Shown here one piece after another: positions 26,968-35,701 of a stretch of DNA of 42,625 bases (position 1 is its first letter; every line of letters begins with the position of its first letter). Origin of the DNA: Ectopseudomonas oleovorans. GTDB lineage: Bacteria > Pseudomonadota > Gammaproteobacteria > Pseudomonadales > Pseudomonadaceae. The DNA is taken from assembly GCF_003052605.1 (NCBI RefSeq), contig NZ_QASO01000048.1, positions 1-42,625 on the forward strand, in the 5' to 3' direction. The position numbers and the translations under genes were made by a program. Below the pieces are notes generated by a model. It was not told the DNA's origin, made no database searches, and saw nothing but the letters and a program-made list of their open reading frames with translations.

Positions 26968-27673
26968 GACGACGCTCCCGTGCATTGTGAATTCCGAGAT
27001 AGATGAACAGACCAAGCAGCGCGGCAGCCAATGAGAACCACTGCACCGCATAGCCCAGATGCTTGCTGGGACTCATGGCCACGATTGGCCAGTCGACGCG
27101 ATAACTGGCCGGCCCGGACTCCAGGCGCACCTCGAAAGGCAGGCCGCCACGGCCCAGCTGACGCCAGAGGCTGTCGGCCTCGACCTGCGTGATCAGTCGC
27201 GGCCAGCCTTCGGATGCTGCGCCGGAGCGCAAATTCAAACCACCAGAAGGCGCTACGTAGACCCAGGCAGTGAGTTGCAGCACGCCGTCGGGGCTATCGA
27301 AATGCGGCGGCGTGCGCCGGTCCGGCCAGGGTAGCCAGCCACGGTTGAGCAACACCCAGAGGCCGCTGGACTGATCGTAAAAAGGCTGCAGCAACTCGAC
27401 ACCGGCATGGCCATCACGGATGCGGCTATCGAGCAGCAGGCTGTGCTCGGTATCGAAGTGTCCGCGCAGGTGGACGCGGCGGTAGGCGGGGTCCGGCATA
27501 GGCTCGAGTTGCTCGAGACTGATCAGCTCTGCCTGGCGCCGCGCCTCGAAACTGGCCAGCAGCGCGCGCTTCTCCTCGCCACGCTGCAGCTGCCAGAAGC
27601 CCAGCCAGAGCAACCCCGGCAGCAGCAGGGCAACCAGCACGCTGGGCAACCAACCGGGACGGAAGGCGCTCAT
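26942..27673 (-). CDS. SURF1-family oxidase assembly protein
   Basis: A 243-residue inner-membrane protein with two spans, one at each end (about residues 10-28 and 213-232), and a periplasmic domain between: the standard SURF1 layout. Family patterns are LLWLGFWQLQRGEEK, VHLRGHFD, VLLNRGWLP and the C-terminal HLGYAVQWFSLA. SURF1 proteins help insert haem A into subunit I of aa3 oxidases. Its 3' end overlaps the next gene by 26 bases, indicating translational coupling. It starts 71 bases from the divergent twin-span gene, so it may have its own promoter, separate from coxBA-ctaG-coxC. Confidence 0.94.
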   Translation of the reverse strand: MSAFRPGWLPSVLVALLLPGLLWLGFWQLQRGEEKRALLASFEARRQAELISLEQLEPMPDPAYRRVHLRGHFDTEHSLLLDSRIRDGHAGVELLQPFYDQSSGLWVLLNRGWLPWPDRRTPPHFDSPDGVLQLTAWVYVAPSGGLNLRSGAASEGWPRLITQVEADSLWRQLGRGGLPFEVRLESGPASYRVDWPIVAMSPSKHLGYAVQWFSLAAALLGLFIYLGIHNARERRHEPSHRHA

Positions 27674-27744
27674 TGCGCCCTGCCGTTACGATCGGGGTTG
27701 CTGGCTATACTGCAATGCATCACGTCAATCCCCCGGAGTCTCAC

Positions 27745-27948
27745 ATGCTCAAGGCCGCGATCGTCCTCATGCTGCTGGCAACCATCGCCAGCCTGTTCAG
27801 CGGCCTGTTCTTCCTGGTCAAGGATGAGGGCCATGGTTCGCGCGTGGTCGGCGCGCTGACTGTCCGTGTCGGCCTTACCGCCATTACCGTTGCCTTGGTC
27901 GCCTGGGGCTTCTACTCAGGGCAACTGGTGTCCCACGTTACGTGGTAG
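27745..27948 (+). CDS. DUF2909 twin-transmembrane small protein
   Basis: A 67-residue protein with two hydrophobic helices (about residues 4-24 and 40-60) joined by a short loop containing VKDEGHGSRVV. It fits the DUF2909 twin-span family found beside cox genes in pseudomonads; its role is unknown but an association with oxidase assembly is a fair inference. The ATG at 27745 follows CCGGAGTCTCAC. It is read opposite to its neighbours: divergent from surf1 and convergent with coxC, whose stop is seven bases away. Confidence 0.88.
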   Translation: MLKAAIVLMLLATIASLFSGLFFLVKDEGHGSRVVGALTVRVGLTAITVALVAWGFYSGQLVSHVTW

Positions 27949-27954
27949 CCCCCG

Positions 27955-28851
27955 CTACAGTACGTAGACGAAGACGAACAATCCCAGCCAGACCACATCG
28001 ACGAAGTGCCAATACCAGGCGGCCGCCTCGAAGCCGAAGTGCTGATCGGCGTCGAAATGCCCGCGCGTGATGCGCACCAGCATCACGATCAGGATGATGG
28101 TGCCCAAGGTCACATGCGCGCCGTGGAAGCCGGTGAGCATGAAGAAGGTGGCACCATAGATGCCCGAACCCAGGGTCAGCCCCAGCTCGGTATAGGCCTC
28201 GATGTATTCCTCGACCTGAAAGAACAGGAACGCCAGGGCGAGGACGATGGTCGCCGCCAGCCAGGCCTTGAGCGGGCCACGGTGGTTCTTCTTCAGCGCG
28301 TGGTGAGCCAGGGTAATAGTGAAGCTGGATGACACCAGCAAGATGGTGTTGACCAGCGGCAGGTGCCAGGGGTCGATCACCCCGGTTGGCGGCGGGAACA
28401 GCTTGGAGTCGGGGTTCTGCAACAGCGGCCAGCTGTATTCGAAACCTTCCCAGAGCATGTTGGCCACGCCCTTGTCACCCTCGCCGCCAAGCCAGGGGCC
28501 GGCCCAGGTACGGATATAGAACAGGGCGCCGAAGAAGGCGGCGAAGAACATCACCTCGGAGAAGATGAACCAGCTCATGCCCCAGCGGAAGGAGCGGTCC
28601 ATCTGCGCGCTGTACAAACCGCTACGACTTTCCTTGATGACGTTACCGAACCAGCCGAACAGCATCCAGGCCAGAATCAGCCCGCCGACGAAGAAGATCA
28701 GCGGTCCGTTGGAACCTTCGCGGCCTGCCGACAGATCGTTGAACCAGGTACCGACACCGTAGAAGCTGACCAGCAGGCCGATAGTGGCGACGATGGGCCA
28801 CTTGCTCTGCGCCGGTACGTAATAGTTCTCGTGACTTTCGTGACTCGACAT
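27955..28851 (-). CDS. coxC: Cytochrome c oxidase subunit III
   Basis: A 298-residue, seven-span subunit of the aa3-type oxidase. Subunit III has no metal centre; it stabilises the catalytic core and proton uptake. Recognisable stretches include SWFIFSEVMFFAAFFGAL (conserved Glu in the lipid-binding cleft), SSFTITLAHHAL, YGATFFMLTGFHGAHVTLG and the closing AAWYWHFVDVVWLGLFVFVYVL (first and last residues omitted here as needed). It follows ctaG by 11 bases, the last gene of the coxB-coxA-ctaG-coxC unit. The stop converges on the small twin-span gene. Confidence 0.96.
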   Translation of the reverse strand: MSSHESHENYYVPAQSKWPIVATIGLLVSFYGVGTWFNDLSAGREGSNGPLIFFVGGLILAWMLFGWFGNVIKESRSGLYSAQMDRSFRWGMSWFIFSEVMFFAAFFGALFYIRTWAGPWLGGEGDKGVANMLWEGFEYSWPLLQNPDSKLFPPPTGVIDPWHLPLVNTILLVSSSFTITLAHHALKKNHRGPLKAWLAATIVLALAFLFFQVEEYIEAYTELGLTLGSGIYGATFFMLTGFHGAHVTLGTIILIVMLVRITRGHFDADQHFGFEAAAWYWHFVDVVWLGLFVFVYVL

Positions 28852-28862
28852 TGTTGTTCTCC

Positions 28863-29411
28863 TTATGGAGCCTGTGCCACTGGCGGTTTGCTCGCCGTGA
28901 TATCGAACAGCGTGTAGCCCAGCGTCAGGTGCTTCACGTCCTGTGGCAGGTCACGGTCGACGATGAAGCGCACCGGCATTTCGATGCGTTCGCCCGGCTG
29001 CAGCACCTGCTGGGTGAAACAGAAGCACTCGGTCTTGTGAAAGAAGGCCGCCGCCCGCGATGGCGATACGCTGGGGACGGCCTGCGCCATCATCGGCTGG
29101 TCGCTGGGGTTGTAGGCGACGAACAGCATGTCGCCTACTTCGCCCGGGTGAACCACTATTTCGTCCGCTTGCGGGCCGAACTCCCAGATCATCCCGGCCG
29201 AATTGGTGGCGAGAAACTGCACGCGCACCTCTCGAGCCACGTCGATCATCTGCTCACCCTGGTAGGCCCCTGCCGTCTTGCCGTTGATGCCGAACACCCG
29301 GCACATGGCGTCGTAGAAAGGCGGCAGGACGAAGATGCCGAAGCAGAACATCACCACCACCACGACCAGCAGACGGCTAACCAGACGACGAGTCGCAATG
29401 ACCTCGCTCAC
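28863..29411 (-). CDS. ctaG: Cytochrome c oxidase assembly protein CtaG/Cox11
   Basis: A 182-residue single-span protein whose periplasmic domain delivers copper to the CuB site in subunit I. The N-terminal span is about residues 12-32. The copper motif CFCF (in HKTECFCFTQQ) is intact, and the domain shows the family pattern VPSVSPSRAAAFFHK. The first codon is GTG (29411-29409) preceded by GGAGGTCTGCC; the codon matches the short spacing after coxA. It lies between coxA and coxC, an order shared with most proteobacterial aa3 clusters. No anomalies. Confidence 0.95.
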   Translation of the reverse strand: MSEVIATRRLVSRLLVVVVVMFCFGIFVLPPFYDAMCRVFGINGKTAGAYQGEQMIDVAREVRVQFLATNSAGMIWEFGPQADEIVVHPGEVGDMLFVAYNPSDQPMMAQAVPSVSPSRAAAFFHKTECFCFTQQVLQPGERIEMPVRFIVDRDLPQDVKHLTLGYTLFDITASKPPVAQAP

Positions 29412-29421
29412 GGCAGACCTC

Positions 29422-31005
29422 CTACTTCACTTCCGGCGGTGTACTGAAGGTGTGGTAGGGCGCCGGTGACGGCACCGTCCACTCCAGGCCTTCGGCACCG
29501 TCCCAGGGTTTGGCCGGGGCCGGCTTGCCACCACGGATGCACTTGATGACGATGAACAGGAACAGCAACTGGGTGGCGCCGAACATGAAGGCGCCGATGC
29601 TGGAGACCATGTTGAAGTTGGCGAACATCATGTTGTAGTCGGGGATGCGCCGTGGCATGCCGGCCAGGCCGACGAAGTGCATCGGGAAGAACGCCAGGTT
29701 CATGCCGATGAAGCTCATCCAGAAATGCAGCTTGGCCAGGGTTTCGTCATACATGTGGCCGGTCCACTTGGGCAGCCAGTAGTAGGCCGAGGCGAAGATG
29801 CCGAAGATCGCACCGGGTACCAGCACGTAGTGGAAGTGCGCCACCACGAAGTAGGTGTCGTGGTACTGGAAGTCCGCCGGGGCGATGGCCAGCATCAGCC
29901 CGGAGAAACCACCGATGGTGAACAGGATGACGAAGGCCACCGAGAACAGCATCGGCGCCTCGAAGGTCATCGAGCCCTGCCACATGGTGCTGGCCCAGTT
30001 GAACACCTTCACCCCGGTGGGCACGGCAATCAGCATGGTGGCGTACATGAAGAACAGCTCGCCGGTCAGCGGGATGCCAACGGTGAACATGTGGTGCGCC
30101 CAGACGATGAACGACAGGAAGGCGATCGCCCCCGTGGCGTAGACCATCGAGGTGTAGCCGAACAGCGGCTTGCGCGCGAAGGCCGGGATGATCGAGCTGA
30201 CCGCACCGAAGGCGGGCAGGATCATGATGTACACCTCGGGGTGGCCGAAGAACCAGAATACGTGCTGGAACAAGACCGGATCACCGCCGCCAGCAGCATT
30301 GAAGAAGCTGGTGCCGAAGTGAATGTCCATCAGCATCATGGTCACGCAGCCAGCCAGTACCGGCATCACCGCGATCAACAGGAAGGCGGTGATCAGCCAG
30401 GTCCAGACGAACAGCGGCATCTTCATCAGCGTCATGCCGGGCGCGCGCAGGTTGAGGATGGTGGCGACCACGTTGATCGCCCCCATGATCGAGCTGATGC
30501 CCATCAGGTGCACGGCGAAGATGAAGAAGGTGGTGCTCTCCGGCCCGTAGGTGGTCGACAGCGGCGCATAGAAGGTCCAGCCGAAGTTCGGCCCGCCACC
30601 CTCCATGAACAGCGTACTGACCAGCAGGCCGAAGGCCGCCGGCAACAGCCAGAAGCTGAAGTTGTTCATGCGTGGCAGGGCCATGTCCGGCGCGCCGATC
30701 ATCAGCGGGATCATCCAGTTGGCGAGGCCAACGAAGGCCGGCATCACCGCACCGAAGACCATGATCAGGCCGTGCATGGTGGTCATCTGGTTGAAGAATT
30801 CCGGCTGCACGATCTGCAGGCCCGGCTGGAACAGCTCGGCGCGAATCACCATGGCCATCGAGCCGCCGAGCAGGAACATGGCGAAGCTGAACCACAGGTA
30901 CATCGTGCCGATGTCCTTGTGGTTGGTGGTCAGCACCCAGCGCATCAGGCCCTTGGCCGGGCCATGGTGGTGGTCAGTATGACCGTGGTCGATCACTGCA
31001 CTCAT
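29422..31005 (-). CDS. coxA: Cytochrome c oxidase subunit I
   Basis: A 527-residue catalytic subunit with 12 spans holding haem a and the haem a3-CuB centre where oxygen is reduced. Diagnostic segments are the low-spin haem ligand region TTMHGLIMVFGAV, the CuB and cross-linked Tyr region WFFGHPEVYIMILPAFG (the Tyr marks an A-type enzyme), HHMFTVG and the double His in VVAHFHYVLV. I start at ATG 31005 (protein MSAVIDHGHTD); upstream codons overlap coxB in another frame and show no homology. Only four bases separate it from the coxB stop, with GGAG inside the coxB end, so the two are translationally coupled. Confidence 0.97.
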   Translation of the reverse strand: MSAVIDHGHTDHHHGPAKGLMRWVLTTNHKDIGTMYLWFSFAMFLLGGSMAMVIRAELFQPGLQIVQPEFFNQMTTMHGLIMVFGAVMPAFVGLANWMIPLMIGAPDMALPRMNNFSFWLLPAAFGLLVSTLFMEGGGPNFGWTFYAPLSTTYGPESTTFFIFAVHLMGISSIMGAINVVATILNLRAPGMTLMKMPLFVWTWLITAFLLIAVMPVLAGCVTMMLMDIHFGTSFFNAAGGGDPVLFQHVFWFFGHPEVYIMILPAFGAVSSIIPAFARKPLFGYTSMVYATGAIAFLSFIVWAHHMFTVGIPLTGELFFMYATMLIAVPTGVKVFNWASTMWQGSMTFEAPMLFSVAFVILFTIGGFSGLMLAIAPADFQYHDTYFVVAHFHYVLVPGAIFGIFASAYYWLPKWTGHMYDETLAKLHFWMSFIGMNLAFFPMHFVGLAGMPRRIPDYNMMFANFNMVSSIGAFMFGATQLLFLFIVIKCIRGGKPAPAKPWDGAEGLEWTVPSPAPYHTFSTPPEVK

Positions 31006-31009
31006 GTCC

Positions 31010-32134
31010 TTACTCCTGCGCCTTGGAGAAATCGAGGATGTCCTTGGGCGTGACCATGTCACCGACATTGTTGCCCCAGGCATTGCGCTCGTAGGTGATG
31101 ATGGCGGCCAGATCGACCGGCGACAGCTGCTTGCCGAAGGCCGCCATGGAGGTGCCCGGCTTGCCGTTGTAGACGATATCGATATGAGCCTCGGCGTCCC
31201 CCTTGGCGATTGCCGAACCCTTGAGGGCCGGGAACATCGGCGGCAGGCCCTCGCCACCAGGCTGGTGGCACGCCGCGCAGGCGGTGACATAGGCCTTCTC
31301 GCCGCGAGTCATCAGCTCTTCCATGGTCCATTCCTTGCTGGTCAGCTCGCGCTCGGCGGCAGCAGCCTCCTTGCGTTCGGCCAGCCAGGCATCGAAGTCT
31401 TCCTTGGACTTGGCCTCGACCACCACCGGCATGAAACCGTGGTCCTTGCCACACAGCTCGGTGCACTGGCCACGGTAGATGCCGGGCTCCTCGATGCGCG
31501 TCCAGGATTCGTTGATGAAACCGGGGATGGCGTCCTTCTTCACCGCCAGTGCCGGCACCCACCAGGAATGGATGACGTCGGCAGCGGTGATCAGGAAGCG
31601 CACCTTGGTGCCCACCGGCACCACCAGCGGCTCGTCGACTTCCAGCAGGTAGTGTTCGCCCTTGGCTTCGCGGTTGTTGATCTGCGAACGCGGCGTGGTC
31701 AGGTTGCTGAAGAACTCGACGTCCTGACCCAGGTATTTGTAGTGCCACTTCCACTGGTAGCCGGTGACCTGGATATCCAGCTCGGACTCCGAGGTGTCGT
31801 AGATCTCGATCAGCGTCTTGGTCGCCGGAATCGCCATCACCACCAGGATGGCCAGCGGCACCACGGTCCAGAGAATCTCGACGGTGGTGCTTTCGTGAAA
31901 ATGCGCGGGTTTCTGGCCGGTGGAGCGGCGGTGCATGATCATCGACCAGAACATGGCGCCGAACACGATCACACCGATCACGACGCAGATCCAGAAGATG
32001 GTCATGTGCAGATCGAACACGGAGCGGCTGACGTCAGTGACACCGGGCGTCATATTGACCGTCCACTGCGCATGCGCCGAGCCCAATGCCAGCCACAGCA
32101 GGAGGCCCATCCAGACTCGTGGATGTCGCATCAT
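31010..32134 (-). CDS. coxB: Cytochrome c oxidase subunit II with fused cytochrome c domain
   Basis: A 374-residue subunit that accepts electrons from cytochrome c. Signal peptide (residues 1 to about 22), two spans, then the CuA cupredoxin domain with GQCTELCGKDHGFMP (about residues 220-234) carrying Cys, Cys, His and Met ligands. The C-terminal 100 residues form a cytochrome c domain with CAACH (about residue 286) and a likely Met ligand in GTSMAAFG, making this a caa3-type enzyme. ATG 32134 has AAGGGGAACCCGCA before it; the codon for a second Met follows immediately. It is the first gene of the oxidase cluster. The open frame upstream has no family pattern. Confidence 0.96.
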   Translation of the reverse strand: MMRHPRVWMGLLLWLALGSAHAQWTVNMTPGVTDVSRSVFDLHMTIFWICVVIGVIVFGAMFWSMIMHRRSTGQKPAHFHESTTVEILWTVVPLAILVVMAIPATKTLIEIYDTSESELDIQVTGYQWKWHYKYLGQDVEFFSNLTTPRSQINNREAKGEHYLLEVDEPLVVPVGTKVRFLITAADVIHSWWVPALAVKKDAIPGFINESWTRIEEPGIYRGQCTELCGKDHGFMPVVVEAKSKEDFDAWLAERKEAAAAERELTSKEWTMEELMTRGEKAYVTACAACHQPGGEGLPPMFPALKGSAIAKGDAEAHIDIVYNGKPGTSMAAFGKQLSPVDLAAIITYERNAWGNNVGDMVTPKDILDFSKAQE

Positions 32135-32537
32135 TGCGGGTTCCCCTTGATTGTTCTTGTTATCCCGCCGGCTGAGCCTGCGGCTAAGGGATCGACTGCC
32201 ATGAGCCTGTACGGCGGAATCACTGTCCGCGGGCCACGCTCGACTGCTGGCGACTGCTGCCGAAACCTCCCGTGCCAAAGCCCGTCCGGTTCCATCAGGT
32301 ACTGCCTTTCGAAATCGAGTATAGACAGCGAGGTTTACCTCGCAACGTTCAGACAAAAATGGCTGAAGACGCGCAAGCTTTGTCCTAAACCCCACGGCTG
32401 ATGCGGGGTGTAGCTATTCTGAAACAGTTGGATATAGCGAACTCTCATAAGTATGAAAAAGTTATGACAATCGCGTCTTAGCACGCCACAACGGCCGGCT
32501 AAGGTTCACGCCCATGTCCAGACATGTAGGAGTAGTC
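32135..32537. other. Divergent intergenic region upstream of coxB
   Basis: A 403-base gap between coxB (minus) and the conserved hypothetical at 32538 (plus); it must hold promoters for both. An ACCCC/GGGGT stem with an 11-base loop lies at 32389-32409. An AT-richer segment at 32410-32480 (GGATATAGCG, CATAAGTATG) is a likely promoter zone. I see no firm regulator site or riboswitch. Confidence 0.4.
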
Positions 32538-33179
32538 ATGAGCACCGTCGCCATTCGTCAATTGATCGCCCAGGCGCGCCAGCAGGAACATGGCAGCCAG
32601 GTGCTCGCGCGCATGCTGCAGGCCCAGCTGGATGGTCTGCACCCCGCCATCCGCTTGCCGCAGGACGCTGCCCCGGATGCGCTGACGGCCTTCGTCATCG
32701 CCTATATCGAGCAGGTGCCGGATGTGCTCGATGCCGCTGCCAAGGTGGCGCAGGAGGCGGGGATCGAGGCGGTGGTAAAACCCGTGCTGAAGATCGCCGA
32801 GCATTTCTTCCTGCAGCCGCCGGCATTGATGCAAGGCCATGAAGGGCTCGTGGGTCTGCTCGATGAAGCCTATCTGGCGCATCGCCTGGTGGAGGAGGTC
32901 AACGACCGCTACATCGCCCATTTCGGCCAGCCGCTGATCCCGCTGGACACCACGCGCGCTAACCTGATCGCCCACCAGTTGATTGGCGAGCCCTTTGCCA
33001 ACCAGCTCGACGAAGCCGTGCATCATGCCCTGACCGGTATGCTCGATGACGCCAGCTTCGAGCAACCCTCGGCGCAGGCCTACCGCGAGCGCCTGGCGGC
33101 GCCGGACACCGCATCGGCCTGGCAGCGCTGGCCCTGCTTGTCCCGGCAACTGGGCCTTGAGCTGCAGCTCAAGGGCTGA
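32538..33179 (+). CDS. Conserved hypothetical protein beside coxB
   Basis: A 213-residue soluble, mainly helical protein without signal peptide, span or recognisable motif; no function can be assigned. The ATG at 32538 follows TAGGAGTAGTC, a good ribosome site, which favours it over the ATG eight codons earlier. Composition and codon use are like the neighbours, so it is a real chromosomal gene. A homologue lies at the same place in P. aeruginosa (PA0104, from memory). Its 3' end overlaps the convergent AEC permease gene by 11 bases. Position next to coxB does not in itself prove a link with the oxidase. Confidence 0.8.
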   Translation: MSTVAIRQLIAQARQQEHGSQVLARMLQAQLDGLHPAIRLPQDAAPDALTAFVIAYIEQVPDVLDAAAKVAQEAGIEAVVKPVLKIAEHFFLQPPALMQGHEGLVGLLDEAYLAHRLVEEVNDRYIAHFGQPLIPLDTTRANLIAHQLIGEPFANQLDEAVHHALTGMLDDASFEQPSAQAYRERLAAPDTASAWQRWPCLSRQLGLELQLKG

Positions 33180-34098
33180 TCGCCAGCAGGATCAGCGACA
33201 GGGTCAGCAGCGAACCGAGGGTGGAAAACAGGATCGCCCGCGACACCAGCGCCGCCTGGCGCTGGTAATACTCGGCGAGCATGAACGGCCCGGTGCCGGT
33301 TGGCAGTGCGCTGAGCAGCAACGCGGCATGCGCCCAGAACGGCGGCAGGTCGAGCAGCACGAAGGCGATGAACCAGGTCACCAGCGGTTGCAGCACCAGC
33401 TTGAGCGCCACCAGCGGCCAGGCACCGTCGCTCGGCCCGCTCTGCCGCTGCGCCAGGAACAAGCCCAGCGACACCAGCGCACAGGGTACGGTGGCGGCGC
33501 CGAGCAGACGCAGAAACTCGTCCAGCGCTGCGGGCATCTGCACGCCACCAAAGGCCCAGGCAGCACCGAGCAGTGGTGCGATCACCAGCGGGTTCTTCAA
33601 CAGCGCGGTGACCACCTGAACGATGGCGCCGCCCAGCCCCTTCTTGCTCTGCAGACCCACCTCGATGCACACCACCGCCAGGCCGAACAGCACGCAGACC
33701 ACCAGCAGCGAGGCGATCAGCGCGGGCGCCATGCCGTCCTCACCCAGTACCAGCACGCACAGCGGAATGCCGATATAGCCGGTGTTGGCGTAACCGGCGC
33801 TAAGCCCGTCGATACTGGCGTCGACCAGGCTGCCGGTGGTTTTCCAGCGATACACCAGGGTGAGCAGAAACACCGCGAGCATGCCGCCGGTGAAGGCGAG
33901 CAGGAACCCCGGCTGCCAGATCTGCGCCCAGTCGGCCTTGGCCGTGAGGCTGAAGAGCAGGGCCGGCAGGCCGAGCCAGACCACGAAGCGATTCATCTCC
34001 GATGCCGCAGTCGGCCCCAGGCGATTGGTTCGCCGGCAGATGTAGCCGACCAGGATCAGGCCGAAGATCGGCAGCAGGACGTTGAGAACGGTGGACAT
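33169..34098 (-). CDS. AEC-family permease
   Basis: A 309-residue membrane protein with ten predicted spans, of the auxin-efflux-carrier (AEC) family. Typical features are the start [20 protein letters not shown] (20 residues), the mid-protein [17 protein letters not shown] with its unwound Asn-Gly-Pro helix, and a second crossover near [18 protein letters not shown] members export or exchange organic anions such as malate or carry small amino-acid-like solutes; no substrate can be inferred here. It is convergent with the gene at 32538 (11-base overlap) and divergent from glutaminase. Confidence 0.9.
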   Translation of the reverse strand: MSTVLNVLLPIFGLILVGYICRRTNRLGPTAASEMNRFVVWLGLPALLFSLTAKADWAQIWQPGFLLAFTGGMLAVFLLTLVYRWKTTGSLVDASIDGLSAGYANTGYIGIPLCVLVLGEDGMAPALIASLLVVCVLFGLAVVCIEVGLQSKKGLGGAIVQVVTALLKNPLVIAPLLGAAWAFGGVQMPAALDEFLRLLGAATVPCALVSLGLFLAQRQSGPSDGAWPLVALKLVLQPLVTWFIAFVLLDLPPFWAHAALLLSALPTGTGPFMLAEYYQRQAALVSRAILFSTLGSLLTLSLILLAISP

Positions 34099-34238
34099 CA
34101 GGCTACGCCGTCGACAGTAAGAGGCCGAGACTAGGGCGCAGAACCGTGCAGAGCAAGCCGCGCGCTGTGATTCGTGTCCGTCAATGGGCGTCTAGCTCAG
34201 ACATGCTGGGCAAGCCCGGCGCCCTCGCGAGCCTGAGC

Positions 34239-35435
34239 ATGCAAGCGCTGTTGAACGAAATTCTCGATGAAGTTCGCCCGCTGATCGGCCAGGGCAAGGT
34301 GGCCGATTACATTCCAGCGCTGGCCAGCGTGGTGCCTGACCAACTGGGCATCGCCGTATACGGCAACGACGGCCAGGTGCATGTCGCCGGCGATGCCCGT
34401 ACGCCCTTCTCGATCCAAAGCATTTCCAAGGTGTTCAGCCTGGTCCAGGCCATCGGCCACAGCGGCGAGAGCATCTGGCAGCGCCTGGGCCATGAGCCGT
34501 CCGGACAGCCGTTCAACTCGCTGGTGCAGCTCGAATTCGAGCGTGGCAAGCCGCGCAATCCGTTCATCAATGCCGGTGCCCTGGTGATCTGCGACATCAA
34601 CCAGTCGCGCTACGCCGCACCGGCGCTGTCGATGCGCGACTTCGTCCGGCGCCTGTCGGGCAACCCCGAGGTCACGGTGGACAATCATGTCGCCGAGTCC
34701 GAGTACCAGCACCGCGCGCGCAACGCCGCAGCAGCCTACCTGATGCAGTCGTTCGGTAATTTTCATAACGAAGTCGAGGCCGTGCTGCGCAGCTACTTCA
34801 GCTGCTGCGCGCTGCGCATGAGCTGCGTCGACCTGGCGCGCGCCTTTGGCTTCCTGGCCAATGAAGGCTTCTGCCAGCACAGCGGCGAGCAGGTGCTGTC
34901 GCCCCGCCAGACCAAGCAGATCAACGCCATCATGGCCACCAGCGGCCTGTATGACGAAGCGGGCAACTTCGCCTACCGCGTTGGCCTGCCGGGCAAGAGC
35001 GGTGTGGGCGGCGGCATCGTCGCGGTCGTCCCCGGGCAGTTCAGTGTGTGCGTGTGGTCACCGGAGTTGAACGCTGCGGGTAACTCCCTGGCCGGGATCA
35101 AGGCGCTGGAGCTGCTCAGCGAGCGCATCGGCTGGTCGGTGTTTTTAGCCGCGCATAAGTGCTGCTGCGCATGGCGCGTCCTGTCGGGCGGCCAGCGCGG
35201 CCAATCGCCGCCCGCACGTGATGCGGGGCCTTACAACAGCTTGCGGTACTGCACGAATCCCGAGCGCTCACCGATGCGCTCGTACAGCAGCTTGGCCTGG
35301 CTGTTGGTCTCGTGCGTCAGCCAGTGCACCCGCGAGCAGCCGGCGGCGCTCGCCTGCTCAAACACATGCTGGATCAACTTGCGCCCGATGCCACCGCTGC
35401 GCTCACCCTTGGCGACGAACAGGTCCTGCAGGTAG
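34239..35435 (+). CDS. glsA: Glutaminase with lost stop codon (extended C-terminus)
   Basis: Serine-dependent beta-lactamase-fold glutaminase that turns glutamine into glutamate and ammonia. From ATG 34239 (protein [15 protein letters not shown]) all active-site motifs are present: S61-I-S-K64, [11 protein letters not shown] and [15 protein letters not shown]. Family members of this type end near residue 302 with IGWSVF or IGWSIF. Here IGWSVF (ending 35144) is followed by TTA, but deleting one T from the run of five (35142-35146) gives TTT TAG, the expected stop. As written, translation continues 96 codons to 35435, antisense to the GNAT gene, with no domain. Either a real frameshift or a homopolymer sequencing error. 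The ribosome site is weak; ATG 34203 is an alternative start. Confidence 0.85.
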   Translation: MQALLNEILDEVRPLIGQGKVADYIPALASVVPDQLGIAVYGNDGQVHVAGDARTPFSIQSISKVFSLVQAIGHSGESIWQRLGHEPSGQPFNSLVQLEFERGKPRNPFINAGALVICDINQSRYAAPALSMRDFVRRLSGNPEVTVDNHVAESEYQHRARNAAAAYLMQSFGNFHNEVEAVLRSYFSCCALRMSCVDLARAFGFLANEGFCQHSGEQVLSPRQTKQINAIMATSGLYDEAGNFAYRVGLPGKSGVGGGIVAVVPGQFSVCVWSPELNAAGNSLAGIKALELLSERIGWSVFLAAHKCCCAWRVLSGGQRGQSPPARDAGPYNSLRYCTNPERSPMRSYSSLAWLLVSCVSQCTREQPAALACSNTCWINLRPMPPLRSPLATNRSCR

Positions 35436-35674
35436 CAATAGTCGCCGGTGGTCCAGGTCGAGCGGTGGATGACCCAGTGCACCAAACCAATAGCCTGCCC
35501 ATCACGCCAGGCCAGGGCGGCGCCCATGGGCTCGGCGGGGTCGAGAAAGCGCTGCCAGGTAACGGCGCTGGTCTCGGCTGGAATCTCGGTCATGTAGAAG
35601 CGCTGGTAGCCCTGCCACAAGGGCAACCAGGCTTGGTGATCGGCAGCGACTACAGGGCGAATTTCGATGCTCAT
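35231..35674 (-). CDS. GNAT-family N-acetyltransferase, copy 1
   Basis: A 147-residue acetyltransferase using acetyl-CoA; the acceptor is unknown. GNAT features are the [20 protein letters not shown] pyrophosphate loop (R/Q-x-x-G-x-G/A type, 20 residues) and the final Tyr-rich [16 protein letters not shown] second gene in this window (39352-39792) encodes a protein about 74% identical by hand count, including the shared [19 protein letters not shown] and [12 protein letters not shown] cores. It lies 27 bases after the asparaginase gene and may be co-transcribed with it. The extended glutaminase frame overlaps its 3' half on the other strand. Confidence 0.9.
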   Translation of the reverse strand: MSIEIRPVVAADHQAWLPLWQGYQRFYMTEIPAETSAVTWQRFLDPAEPMGAALAWRDGQAIGLVHWVIHRSTWTTGDYCYLQDLFVAKGERSGGIGRKLIQHVFEQASAAGCSRVHWLTHETNSQAKLLYERIGERSGFVQYRKLL

Positions 35675-35701
35675 CGTCCTTCCTCTGTTTGGGCAGGTGG
35701 A

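Noticed and set aside
29677..31053. A 458-codon plus-strand frame opposite coxA
   Set aside because: Antisense to a well-conserved oxidase subunit; Asp/His/Gln-rich low-complexity translation without family pattern.
33046..34134. A 362-codon plus-strand frame opposite the AEC permease
   Set aside because: Antisense to an intact ten-span permease; composition biased to Gln, His and Arg with no domain.
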